Below are positions 51,895 through 60,194 of a stretch of 64,000 nucleotides of DNA, piece by piece. The notes below the pieces were generated by a model. It saw nothing but the letters and a program-made list of their open reading frames with translations, was not told where the DNA came from and did no database searches. Each line of letters begins with the position of its first letter. Within the stretch, counting starts at the first letter, position 1. Made by a program: the position numbers and the translations under genes. The DNA is from Amycolatopsis nigrescens CSC17Ta-90 (GTDB lineage: Bacteria > Actinomycetota > Actinomycetes > Mycobacteriales > Pseudonocardiaceae): assembly GCF_000384315.1 (NCBI RefSeq), contig NZ_ARVW01000001.1:186001-250000 (forward strand). The letters run 5' to 3'.

Positions 51895-52392
51895 TCACCG
51901 GCTGTAGTTCTTGCCCGGGGGCCTGCCGGGGATCGGCTTGCCGACGAGCGCGACCGGGATGAAGAAGCAGATCTGGCTGATCACCAGGGTGAGCGTCCAG
52001 AGCGCCTTGTCGTCGTAGTGCGCGGATGCCCTGGCGAACAGTTCTTCGGGAACGCGCTCCCCGAACGGGTTCGGGGTGAGCACGGCCTCCACGAGTTCCA
52101 GCGCGACCCGTTCGGCGTCGGTGAAGTAGGGGGCATCCTGCCAAGACGCCACGGCGGTGATGCGCTCCTCGGTTTCCCCGGCTTTGCGCAGCAGGCCGGT
52201 TTGCCGGACGGTGTGGTAAGTGCTGCCGACGATCTGCCCACCGCGGAGCTGCACCAGGCCGACGGTGGACTGCGGAATCGCACCGTTCCTGGTGGCCTTG
52301 ACCATGGCGCCGCCGATTTCGCCCAGCTCGGGGAACAACGGGGTGGGGTCGGGCAGCCGTGACTGGAGGTTTTCCTGCTCGGTCGTGGACAT
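51895..52392 (-). CDS. Carboxymuconolactone-decarboxylase/AhpD-fold protein without the catalytic cysteines (ECF41 partner)
   Basis: 165 residues from ATG 52392 with GAAGGGAAG before it. CMD fold: QSTVGLVQLRGGQIVGSTYH, where peroxidase members have CxxC in this block; here the sequence reads GSTYHT with neither Cys. The rest (ITAVASWQDAPYFTDAERVA and LALVGKPIPGRPPG) is the usual alpha-helical CMD pattern. Placement next to an ECF41 sigma gene is the hallmark of the ECF41 family, whose partner genes encode carboxymuconolactone decarboxylases, oxidoreductases or epimerases. Confidence 0.85.
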   Translation of the reverse strand: MSTTEQENLQSRLPDPTPLFPELGEIGGAMVKATRNGAIPQSTVGLVQLRGGQIVGSTYHTVRQTGLLRKAGETEERITAVASWQDAPYFTDAERVALELVEAVLTPNPFGERVPEELFARASAHYDDKALWTLTLVISQICFFIPVALVGKPIPGRPPGKNYSR

Positions 52393-52470
52393 GGCGGTCT
52401 TCCCTTCACGAAGCTCAACGGTGTCTTGGCAGTCCGACGACATGGCCCCGCCGAATGTGAGGCGCGTCGC

Positions 52471-52497
52471 TGTCACAGTTCGCCGCGGGGACCGGTC
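52471..52497 (+). promoter_or_regulatory. Candidate ECF41-type autoregulated promoter
   Basis: TGTCACA (52471-52477), 16 nt, then GGTC (52494-52497). The known ECF41 promoter is TGTCACA with CGTC at the -10 after a similar gap. It lies 42 bp upstream of the sigma-factor ATG, so it probably drives that gene. The -10 matches at 3 of 4 positions. Confidence 0.5.
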
Positions 52498-52538
52498 TAG
52501 TGGTGAGAACAGCCGCGACCGAAGGAGTCGGCGACACC

Positions 52539-53483
52539 ATGACCATCCAATCCGGGACCATGCAATCCGGCCCAGTGCCCGACCGGCTCGATCCGGACCT
52601 GAGTGCGATCATGAGCGCGCGGCGTCAGCTGATCAACCTCGCGTACCGGCTCCTCGGCTCCCTGACCGACGCCGAAGATGCCGTGCAGGAGGCGTATGCC
52701 CGCTGGTGCGCCATGTCCCGGCCGCAACGGGAAGCCATCGAAACCCCCGGCGCCTGGCTGAGCACCGTCACCAGCCGCATCTGCCTCGACCTGCTCGGCT
52801 CGGCACGGGCCCGGCGGGAACGCTACGTTGGCGAATGGATCCCCGAACCGCTGCCCGAGCACGGGGAGTGGACCACCGGGCCAGGCCGAGCCTCGGCCGA
52901 CCCGGCCGACCGGGTCACCCTCGACGAGTCGATCAACATGGCCTTCCTGATCGTGCTCGAGTCGATGACCCCGGCCGAGCGCGTCGCCTTCGTCCTGCAC
53001 GATGTCTTCGGCTACCCCTTCGCCGAAGTGGCCGAGATCGTCGGCCGCACCCCGGCGGCCTGTCGCCAGCTGGCCTCGTCGGCCCGCCGCCGCATCAGCG
53101 CGTCACTGGCCCCCACACCGCCGAGCGCGCAGAACGCCGGCGTCGTCAGGGCCTTCAAACAAGCTTGGGAAGCCAAGGACATCCACTCCCTCATCGGCCT
53201 TCTCGACCCCGACGCCATCGCGGTCGCCGACGGCGGCGGGCTCGTCAGCGCCGTGCTCCACCCGGTAGAAGGCGCCGAGGAGGTCGCGCGCGGTGCCGTC
53301 GGCCTTTTCGGTGGAGTGCCCGGCCTGACGATCCTGGAACGCACGGTCAACGGCAGTCCCGGCCTGGTCATCCAGCAGGACGGCGTCACCGTGACGGTCG
53401 TCGCGTTCGACATCGTGGACGGCCTGATCAAGCACATCTGGGGAATCCGCAACCCCGAAAAACTCCGCCCTTGGCGAACCTGA
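52539..53483 (+). CDS. ECF41-family sigma factor with SnoaL-like C-terminal extension (SigJ type)
   Basis: 314 residues from ATG 52539 (a GTG at 52500 lies in frame; GAAGGAG precedes the ATG by 11 nt). Region 2: NLAYRLLGSLTDAEDAVQEA, WLSTVTSRICLDLL; region 4: MTPAERVAFVLHDVFGYPFA, RTPAACRQLASSARRRI. Between the sigma domains lies WIPEPLPE, the ECF41 WLPEP motif, and near the end RNPEKLRPW, the NPDKL motif. The SnoaL-like extension controls activity from within in ECF41 proteins. It faces the CMD gene, as is usual. Confidence 0.93.
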   Translation: MTIQSGTMQSGPVPDRLDPDLSAIMSARRQLINLAYRLLGSLTDAEDAVQEAYARWCAMSRPQREAIETPGAWLSTVTSRICLDLLGSARARRERYVGEWIPEPLPEHGEWTTGPGRASADPADRVTLDESINMAFLIVLESMTPAERVAFVLHDVFGYPFAEVAEIVGRTPAACRQLASSARRRISASLAPTPPSAQNAGVVRAFKQAWEAKDIHSLIGLLDPDAIAVADGGGLVSAVLHPVEGAEEVARGAVGLFGGVPGLTILERTVNGSPGLVIQQDGVTVTVVAFDIVDGLIKHIWGIRNPEKLRPWRT

Positions 53484-53560
53484 AGGCAACGGAGGAACCT
53501 TGCCCGCATAGCCAATATCGATGGCGGCATCACGATTCACACAGCGCCGAGGCCGGACTC

Positions 53561-53833
53561 TTAGCGATTATCTTCTACCGCAATGTCTTCCCAGAGGTCC
53601 TGCCTGATGCCGAACTCCCGGCCGAGGTCAGCCAGGGCATTGTACGTTTTTCCGTCCACCACGGCGTCGTACTCATGAAGTTGAGTACACAGGTTCTCTA
53701 AAGCAACAACGGGTTCGTCCGCGTCTATAAGCTCCCACACCGACGTCATATCGTCGCGGGGAATTTTTCCTTCGACTGCAATCAAGACCGCTCGCAGCGA
53801 CGCGTCAACAGAGTCTCCAGTCATATTTGTCAT
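53561..53833 (-). CDS. MafI-family immunity protein
   Basis: 90 residues. Helical protein with VWELIDADEPVVALENLCTQ followed by LHEYDAVVDGKTYNALADLG, the conserved core of MafI-type immunity proteins that neutralise MafB/CdiA-like secreted toxins. ATG 53833 overlaps the stop of the upstream gene by 4 bp, so the two are translated together. GC is clearly lower than in the surrounding genes. No intact toxin gene precedes it; a truncated toxin does (54115-54300). Confidence 0.8.
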   Translation of the reverse strand: MTNMTGDSVDASLRAVLIAVEGKIPRDDMTSVWELIDADEPVVALENLCTQLHEYDAVVDGKTYNALADLGREFGIRQDLWEDIAVEDNR

Positions 53834-54114
53834 GACTCCGGATGCTCCTCGATGATCCCTTCGGGCTCAAAGTTTGTTTTCGGGGTTGGCGAATAGAGAG
53901 ACGGACTCTTGTCGATGCCGTCCCAGAAAACCCATAGATGGTCGCTAGCGGGACACCGATAGAAGATCGTCGAGGCATGGTACACGTCGTCCGCCGTGCC
54001 GTCGTCGACCAGCCGACCAAGATTGACATCGGAGATGCAGTGCCATTCGATCGGGTTGGGAATTTCTCCGCTAGTGGAGATCAGTTGACCACAGACACAG
54101 CGAAATTTGGCCAT
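53830..54114 (-). CDS. Small zinc-ribbon-like protein, probable immunity protein
   Basis: 94 residues from ATG 54114 (AGGTTGAAT before it). Opens with MAKFRCVCGQLISTSG, a half zinc ribbon with a Cys-x-Cys-Gly knuckle; a later Cys lies in FYRCPASDHLWVFWDG. Many Trp, Asp and Glu. Family not certain, but its 4-bp overlap with a MafI gene and its position behind a toxin fragment make an immunity role likely. Low GC. Confidence 0.6.
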   Translation of the reverse strand: MAKFRCVCGQLISTSGEIPNPIEWHCISDVNLGRLVDDGTADDVYHASTIFYRCPASDHLWVFWDGIDKSPSLYSPTPKTNFEPEGIIEEHPES

Positions 54115-54300
54115 TATTCAACCTCCAATGATTACTGAGATCCAGAACGACTCCGCCGCCTTTCAGTTGAGGCCCCCTTCTGGCGATGGCGTTAACGATG
54201 GACCTGACACTGCCAGTGGTGGGAGTGTACATGTCGTACCGTAATCGTGGCGCCCACCGAGATATCACGGCCGAGGTTGTACCAAATGAAAGGTTGGAGT
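54115..54300 (-). pseudogene. Truncated CdiA-CT-type toxin C-terminal domain
   Basis: A minus-strand frame reads FGTTSAVISRWAPRLRYDMY, TPTTGSVRSIVNAIARRGPQ, LKGGGVVLDLSNHW. The segment DMYTPTTGSVRSIVNAI with VVLDLS resembles the start of the CdiA C-terminal tRNase domain (yxPxtxSVxxIxxxI...vLDLS). It then stops at the ATG of the immunity-like gene, before the rest of the toxin domain. The N-terminal delivery part is also missing. This looks like a displaced toxin cassette whose immunity genes remain. The family call is from motif memory and needs profile checking. Confidence 0.5.
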
Positions 54301-54508
54301 GCGCACAGACCGTCGCTCATTGCAAAGCGAAGAGAAACACAAGCCCCGGGGAGGTGTGCAAGGGTAGGACGTGGCCGCCGCCAGGTGGTGATAGGTCACC
54401 ACCCCCGTCGCCTCGTTGAAGAACAGCGTCACCGACAGCCGTGCCAGCGGCTTCACGTCCACCCGGACCAGATCGGTCGTCGCCTCCTCGGCCGCAATCG
54501 TGGCGGTG
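54301..54508 (-). other. Degraded frame between P450 gene and toxin fragment
   Basis: Right behind the P450 stop a minus frame runs TIAAEEATTDLVRVDVKPLA, RLSVTLFFNEATGVVTYHHL with host-like high GC, then passes into low-GC DNA at about 54365 and ends. No start codon or family is evident. It appears to be the edge of an older gene, cut where the low-GC immunity island begins. Confidence 0.35.
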
Positions 54509-55708
54509 TCAGGCGTCCCAGGAAACCGGAAGCTCGACCATTTCGTACATGTTGGCGTCGGTGCGCAGCTGCACATCTTCGGCCGGGATGGCCAGGCGCA
54601 GGGTGGGGAAACGGGTGAGCAGAGCCGGCAGGGTGGTCCGCAGCTCGATGCGGGCCAGGTGCTGGCCGAGGCACTGGTGGATACCGTGCACGAAGGTGAG
54701 GTGCCCGGTGGCGTCCCGGCGAAGGTCCAGCTTGTCCGGGTCGACGAACTTCCTGGGGTCGCGGTTGACGTTGTCGATGGAGATGGTGACGCATTCCCCC
54801 GCCTTGATCAGCTCGCCGCCGATCTCCACGTCCTCCACCGCGGCCCGGAGCGTGGCAGGGCCGAGGCCGGTGTAGCGCAGCAGTTCCTCGACGGCGCCGT
54901 CGGTGAGACCGGGATCGTCGCGCAGGGCGGCGAGCTGCTCGGGGTGCAGCAGCAGGGCGAAGACGTTCATGCCGATCGAGGTGGCCGTGGTGTGCAGGCC
55001 CGCGCCCAGCAGGAAGGTCCCGACGCCGACGAGCTCTTCGTGGGTCAGATCGCTGGTGGTCAGCTCGCTGAGCACGTCGTCGGTGGGGTTGGCGCGCTTG
55101 TCCACGACGAGCCGGTCGATGTACTCCTGCAGCTCGGACCAGTTGACGGCCATGGTCTCCGGAGTCACCCCCTCGCGGAGCAGCATCCCGTTCACGAGCT
55201 GGTGGAAGCGCTCGCGTTCGCCGGAGGGGACCCCGAGCAGTTCGCAGATCACCAGCGCCGGGACGGGCTGGGCGTAGGCCCGCATCAGATCCACCGACGG
55301 TCCCTGGCCTTCCATCGCATCCAGGCACTCGGTGGTGAACTCCTCCACCCGTTCGGTCAGCAGGCGCATCCGGCGGACGGTGAACTTCCCGGCGAGCAGC
55401 TTGCGGAAGCGGGTGTGCTCCGGCGCGTCGATCCCGAGGAAGTCACCGACCGGCGCGGGAGGCATGACTTCGCCGAAGCTGGGGAACGGGGGGTGCTGCA
55501 GTTCGTACCGGTTGCTGAAGCGAGGGTGCCCGAGCACGGCGCGAGCCTCCTCGTGGCCGGTCGCCAGCCACCCCTCGTGCCCGTCGGGATAGATCATCCT
55601 CGCCAGCGGCCGCTCCTCGCGCAGCCGGACGAGCTCCGGCAGCTGCTTGAACGGGTGCGCTTCGGAGCGCTTGAGCATCAGTTCCGGTTCGGTGAACGGT
55701 TCGGTCAT
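54509..55708 (-). CDS. Cytochrome P450
   Basis: 399 residues from ATG 55708 (GGAGGGAAC before it). I-helix LLGAGLHTTATSIG (A-G-x-x-T-T), K-helix EELLRYTGL, haem loop FVHGIHQCLGQHLARIEL with Cys ligand. The start FKQLPELVRLREERPLARM and middle DAPEHTRFRKLLAGKFTVRR are like the CYP105/CYP107 classes of actinobacteria. A TGACAGC-N13-GCTGTCA dyad (55756-55782) lies in its upstream region. It interrupts the two toxin/immunity clusters and probably has no link to them. Confidence 0.93.
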   Translation of the reverse strand: MTEPFTEPELMLKRSEAHPFKQLPELVRLREERPLARMIYPDGHEGWLATGHEEARAVLGHPRFSNRYELQHPPFPSFGEVMPPAPVGDFLGIDAPEHTRFRKLLAGKFTVRRMRLLTERVEEFTTECLDAMEGQGPSVDLMRAYAQPVPALVICELLGVPSGERERFHQLVNGMLLREGVTPETMAVNWSELQEYIDRLVVDKRANPTDDVLSELTTSDLTHEELVGVGTFLLGAGLHTTATSIGMNVFALLLHPEQLAALRDDPGLTDGAVEELLRYTGLGPATLRAAVEDVEIGGELIKAGECVTISIDNVNRDPRKFVDPDKLDLRRDATGHLTFVHGIHQCLGQHLARIELRTTLPALLTRFPTLRLAIPAEDVQLRTDANMYEMVELPVSWDA

Positions 55709-55755
55709 CGTTGTTCCCTCCAACTCGCTGGTGATCCAACGATGTCGAGGGACGA

Positions 55756-55782
55756 TGACAGCCGCCTTATATCGCGCTGTCA
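55756..55782. promoter_or_regulatory. Candidate operator upstream of the P450 gene
   Basis: TGACAGC (55756-55762) and GCTGTCA (55776-55782), perfect 7-bp arms with a 13-bp AT-richer spacer containing TTATAT. No regulator gene is adjacent. Confidence 0.4.
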
Positions 55783-55909
55783 GGCCGCGGGCGCGCCTGT
55801 CAGAGCGGCGCCAGCAGGGCGTCCTGGCGCCGCAGCCCGGTCACCGGCGAATTCCGCGAGCGCGCTCGGTCGCGCGCAGGCGAACCTGTCGCCACTCGCC
55901 GAAATGATA

Positions 55910-56290
55910 CTATTCTTCCTCGTTTCGTTTCATAATTTCGTGCACAATACCCGCTCGACGCACCAACTCGGGCCACTTTGGATGATTGAGGTACTCAATG
56001 TCTGGGACATCTCCGAGCTCCTCTAAAATTGACCCAAAAATCTCCCCAAGATGCGCGATTGGCGCTTCCTCGTCAGGATAAATTAGTTCCCCCACGCATC
56101 CGGGTGCCGGCGCGGGCAGGAGAGGAGAGTCATCGAACAGAGTATGCACAGCGAGGTCTAGTTCGTCATAGTAGCCAGGATGAGGAAGTTCATGACGTAT
56201 CCAGACTCGCTCTTGATATTCACGATCCGCCAGACCTTCGATCGCCTCCAGGATCTGGGTCCTGATCCCCGGAAAGCGGATTCTTGTCAC
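55910..56290 (-). CDS. SCO4402-family protein, cognate immunity protein of the polymorphic toxin
   Basis: 126 residues from GTG 56290, whose GTG overlaps the toxin stop TGA by a GTGA junction; AAGGAG lies about 11 nt upstream inside the toxin gene. Core: IRTQILEAIEGLADREYQER, VWIRHELPHPGYYDELDLAV, HTLFDDSPLLPAP, GDVPDIEYLNHPKWPELVRR. Acidic helical protein that matches what I recall of SCO4402-family proteins found beside toxins. Coupled translation with the toxin is what an immunity gene needs. Low GC compared with surrounding genes. Confidence 0.8.
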   Translation of the reverse strand: MTRIRFPGIRTQILEAIEGLADREYQERVWIRHELPHPGYYDELDLAVHTLFDDSPLLPAPAPGCVGELIYPDEEAPIAHLGEIFGSILEELGDVPDIEYLNHPKWPELVRRAGIVHEIMKRNEEE

Positions 56291-59200
56291 GGCCTGTTCC
56301 ACTCCTTCCATTTCGCCCACTCGGTCAACGGAATGTGCGTTTCCTCCGGGAACTTCTTCACGCTTGTTCCCGGAGGAAACACTTTGCCGCCTCGGCCAAT
56401 TATTCGACCGTTTTCAGTTATTCTAACATGGTCAACCCGCTGTGACGGATACTCATGACTCGGGTTACCTTTGTCTATCCGAATGGACGAACCTTTCGGG
56501 TTCTTCGGATCGAACCACCTTGTACCAATCCCCTTACTGTTTGGAATTCCTTCACCCCAGGAAGAGGGAACGTTCTTGATTACCTTGGAGTTGAGCCAAG
56601 AGCTGGCGCCTTTGCTGCCTGGCCCGGCCAGGCTGCCAAGCCTGCCGAACAGTCGTCCAGCGCCGCCACCCCCAAGAATCGGCCCGTTTTCGACGCCGAC
56701 GATGATCTTTCCGGGGTAGTTGCTTGTTTGGCGGGTGAGGTTGTCGCCGCATTGGCGAGCATTGTATTTGCAGTAGAGCTTGAGGTAGAAGCCGGGCAGA
56801 TCTTTGTCCTCGATGGCGGGCCTGCCGAAGATAAAGGTCGCACTGGTAAGCCATTGGTCGAAATCGGCGGCCAAAGCTGTGCAGGACCCGGCGCCTAATC
56901 CTGCGGGTAGTGCGATGCCGTTGAGGTAGCAAATGCCTTCCGCGGTGATCAGCTGGGTCCCGTTGCCGTAGTTGGCCACGTCGACATCGTCGCCCTCGGC
57001 CGCGGGGCCGCCATTGATTCGATTAGCTGTCTCCGCCCGGTAGCGGTCGAGGAAGAGTTGGGCTGCGTCGGCGGCGGCTTTGCCGGCGATATTGGCGTCG
57101 TGGCCTGCGGCATTGGCGGATTCGCGGGCTCGGCGGGCGGCTTCGTTGGCGGCGACGGCGTAAGCGCGGGCGCGGGCGGCGGATGTTTGCGCCGCGGCTG
57201 CCGATGCGGCGGCGGATCGGGCCGCTTGCTGGGCAATAGCGGCAGCGTTGCGGGCAACTTTCGCCGAGGCGACCGCTTGCTGGGCGGACTGCTGGGCCCG
57301 TTGTGCGGACTGCGCGGCGTCGGCCGCGTAACTGAGGGCTTTCTGCGCGGACTGCCTGGCCTGGGCGGCGTAACCGGCTGCCTCGTCGGCGGCGTGGCGG
57401 GCGAGTGCGGCCGCTTCGGCGGCGCGGGCGGCGGCTTCCTGGGCTTGCTGAGCGGCCTGGGCTGCTGTGGCCACATAGCGTGCGACTCGGGCGGCGTGCG
57501 CGGCGGTGTTGTGGTCACGTTGGGCGGCATGGTGTTGCCCGGTGTCAAGGAACGCTCGCAGCTGAGATACGGGGCCGGAGAGCGCGACCTGAGCGGCGGC
57601 CTGGACCTCGGGGCCGCCGGTGAACAGAACCTGGTTGACCGCGATGCGCTCGTCGTGTTCGCGCGCCGTGTGCTGGCCAGTGGCCAGGAAGTCCCGTAAA
57701 GCCTGCGGAGTGCGTGCGTCGAGGGCCTTTCTGGCGCCGTCCTTGGTCGCCTGGCCGCCGGCGTGCAGCAGTTGCACAACGCGAACGCGGTCGTCAGTCT
57801 CCCGTTCCGGGTAGTCGCGCTCGGCGAGGAACCGGGTGACAGCCCGGTAGTCTCCGGCCAGGGCGGCGGCCGCGGCCTTCTTCAACCCGGGACGGTCGGT
57901 GGTGTCCCCGATCTGGGCAACCTGGGCACGGTCGTCCTGCTCGATCGCGGTGAGCCTGGCCCGGTGGACGAACTCGACCACGGTTGGCTCATCTGCGACG
58001 AGAGCCTGTTCTGCGGCGGCTTTCGTGAAGGGACCCCCGGTGGTCATCAGTCGCATCGCGACCTTGCGTCCATTGCCGACGACTACGTCGCGCGGGGCGC
58101 CTGGTGCGGTGGCTGCCTCGAGAAGGGCGCGGGTTTCCGCGTCCAGCCGGGCCGCGTCGGCGACCTGCCAAGCGGTGTCGGAGGCACGGTCGACCTCGTC
58201 CTGTTTGGCTTGCTCGGCATTGGCAACCGCGTCGTCCTGCCAGGCGGCCAGGCGAGCGGTATCCGCGGCTCTTCCGGTCTCTTCGACCTTGCGGGCCTGC
58301 TGGGCGGCGGCGAGGGCCCCGTCCGCGGCGCGCTGAGCCTCGGCGGCATGAGCAGCGGACTCTCGGGCGGCGTTCTCGGCATCGCTTGCGTGGTTGGCAG
58401 CGTCATTGGCGGCCTGGGCGGCACGTTCGGCATGGCCGGCGGCGGATTCCGCGGCGGCCTTGGCCTCCATCGCCGCCCCGACGGCCTGCTGTGCCAAAGC
58501 CTGTGCCGCACCGGCCGCGCGGGTCGCTGCGGCGGCGGCCTTACGCGCTTTCGCGGCCTGAGCTGTGGCACGTTCGGCGTGCGCCCCCGCCCGGCGGGCG
58601 TGACCGCCCGCTTCACCCGCGGCTCCAGCGGCCCTGTCTGCATGTGACGCGGCGCCTGCCGCGGCCGATGCCGCCGCCGCAGCGGCGTTGGCCGCGTTGA
58701 TGACATGTGCGACGGTGGCGGCGGCATCCCTGGCGGCCTTCGCCGCAACTCCGGCGTCCACAGCCGCGGCCCTGGCATTGGCAGCCTTGCTGGAATCACG
58801 TGCGGCTGCGCTGGCCGCGCCCTGTGCGTGCGCAGCTGCACGTCCGGCCAGGGCGGCCGCACTCGCGGCACCGGCCGCCGCAGCCGCTGCGGCACGGGAT
58901 GCCTTCACCGCGGCTGCGGCGGCGCCGAGCGCGACCTGTGCTGCACCCGCGGCCTGCCCTGCCGCGGTCGCGGCCCGGCCCGCCGCCGCGGCGGCACGGC
59001 CGGCGTCGGTCTTGGCGGCGGCGGTCTCCGCAGCCGCGCGGACAGCGGCCTCCTTCGCCAGTCGTGCGGCCTCGACGGCCCGTGAAGAAGCTTCCTGCGC
59101 CGCATTGGTCTCGGCGATCGCGCGGGCCTGCTCGTCCTTGGCGACTTGGGCGAGATGGGAGACCGAGAGCAGCTCCTGGTCCCGTTCTCGGGCGACATGC

Positions 59201-59955
59201 TGGCCAGTGGTCAGGAACTCGCGTAACGCCTCGACCGAGCCGTCGTCCAAAGCTTGGGAGGCGACACGTTTGACCTCCGGCCCGCCCGCGCTGAGGATCT
59301 GCACGACCCGGACCCGGTCGTCGGTTTCCTGGGCCGCCTTCCGGCCGAACTGCAGAAACTCGACCAGCGCCTCCACCGTGCCGGCGTTGAGCGCCTTTTC
59401 CGCGGCCTCACGCACACCGCGCCCTTCGGCCGTGGCAAGGGCCTGGTTGACCTGGACCCGCTGGTCGTGTTCCCACGGGCTCTGCCACCCGGTCGTCAGG
59501 AACGCGCGAATCGCCCCGATGGACCCGTCGTTGAGCGCCTTCTCGGCGGCCTCACGCACTCCCCTGCCGGCGGAATTGAGCGACTGAACGATCCGGACCC
59601 GGTCATCAGCTTCGCGCGCGGCGTCGAGCGCGGTCTCCAGGAACTGCTCAACCTGGGCATCAGTACCGGTCAACGCCGCTGCGGCGGCGCCACGGACACC
59701 GGGCCCGCCGGTCTTCCACTCCTCGAGCGCCCGCGCGCGAGGAGACTCCCCCGCAGCCCCCTGCGGGCTGTTTGCGGCCACGAGTGCGTCCGCACCGGTG
59801 GCCGCGGACGCTACCTTTGGCGCCACCAGCAGACCGGCGATCAAGGCGAGCGCCAACGCGAACACGAACGACGCCTGTCGTATCCGACTCGTTTCCACCA
59901 GCGCGGCCGCTCGTTTCACGCGCGCGAAGACACTGCTGACACACTTTTTTGGCAC
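56287..59955 (-). CDS. Polymorphic toxin: exported ALF-repeat, alanine-rich coiled-coil protein with C-terminal toxin domain
   Basis: 1222 residues. N-terminal signal (about 1-51). Two ALF-repeat blocks (about 82-265 and 635-845) have units of 40-50 residues such as VREAAEKALNxGSxxAxRxF followed by EHDxRVxVxQ. Each is followed by an alanine-rich coiled coil (about 280-620 and 850-1010) with heptads of AAxAAxxA. The C-terminal about 95 residues (WFDPKNPKGSSIRIDKGNP, YPSQRVDHVRI, HIPLTEWAKWKEWNRP) match polymorphic toxin type 17 as I remember it; its RIDxG, Q-x-DHV and HIPL motifs may hold the catalytic residues. The domain is lower in GC than the stalk, which fits exchange of toxin tips. An immunity gene overlaps its stop. 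Probable contact-dependent or secreted antibacterial toxin. Confidence 0.85.
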   Translation of the reverse strand: MPKKCVSSVFARVKRAAALVETSRIRQASFVFALALALIAGLLVAPKVASAATGADALVAANSPQGAAGESPRARALEEWKTGGPGVRGAAAAALTGTDAQVEQFLETALDAAREADDRVRIVQSLNSAGRGVREAAEKALNDGSIGAIRAFLTTGWQSPWEHDQRVQVNQALATAEGRGVREAAEKALNAGTVEALVEFLQFGRKAAQETDDRVRVVQILSAGGPEVKRVASQALDDGSVEALREFLTTGQHVARERDQELLSVSHLAQVAKDEQARAIAETNAAQEASSRAVEAARLAKEAAVRAAAETAAAKTDAGRAAAAAGRAATAAGQAAGAAQVALGAAAAAVKASRAAAAAAAGAASAAALAGRAAAHAQGAASAAARDSSKAANARAAAVDAGVAAKAARDAAATVAHVINAANAAAAAASAAAGAASHADRAAGAAGEAGGHARRAGAHAERATAQAAKARKAAAAATRAAGAAQALAQQAVGAAMEAKAAAESAAGHAERAAQAANDAANHASDAENAARESAAHAAEAQRAADGALAAAQQARKVEETGRAADTARLAAWQDDAVANAEQAKQDEVDRASDTAWQVADAARLDAETRALLEAATAPGAPRDVVVGNGRKVAMRLMTTGGPFTKAAAEQALVADEPTVVEFVHRARLTAIEQDDRAQVAQIGDTTDRPGLKKAAAAALAGDYRAVTRFLAERDYPERETDDRVRVVQLLHAGGQATKDGARKALDARTPQALRDFLATGQHTAREHDERIAVNQVLFTGGPEVQAAAQVALSGPVSQLRAFLDTGQHHAAQRDHNTAAHAARVARYVATAAQAAQQAQEAAARAAEAAALARHAADEAAGYAAQARQSAQKALSYAADAAQSAQRAQQSAQQAVASAKVARNAAAIAQQAARSAAASAAAAQTSAARARAYAVAANEAARRARESANAAGHDANIAGKAAADAAQLFLDRYRAETANRINGGPAAEGDDVDVANYGNGTQLITAEGICYLNGIALPAGLGAGSCTALAADFDQWLTSATFIFGRPAIEDKDLPGFYLKLYCKYNARQCGDNLTRQTSNYPGKIIVGVENGPILGGGGAGRLFGRLGSLAGPGSKGASSWLNSKVIKNVPSSWGEGIPNSKGIGTRWFDPKNPKGSSIRIDKGNPSHEYPSQRVDHVRITENGRIIGRGGKVFPPGTSVKKFPEETHIPLTEWAKWKEWNRP

Positions 59956-60194
59956 GTCGCCAATTCCCCTCGAACGACGCCGGCGCTGCCAACGTCCTGC
60001 CTAGTGAAGGTGAACAGATTCCGTCGCCCCCCGCGACGGCATGATCCTGCCTCAAGATTGCAATTAATCGCAACAAAGGTGGCGGTCGCCACAATCGGCC
60101 CCATGCGCTGATTCGCGGGAGCACGGAATGCTTACCGTTGCACTGCCGCCACGATGATGCGTGGGTTGTTCACATATTCACCAAGGAGATCTTC

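Noticed and set aside
56287-59955. Plus-strand Gly- or Ala-rich frames (for example 57763-58647 and 58688-59587)
   Set aside because: They mirror the alanine-rich coiled coil of the toxin gene and have no start signals or domains.
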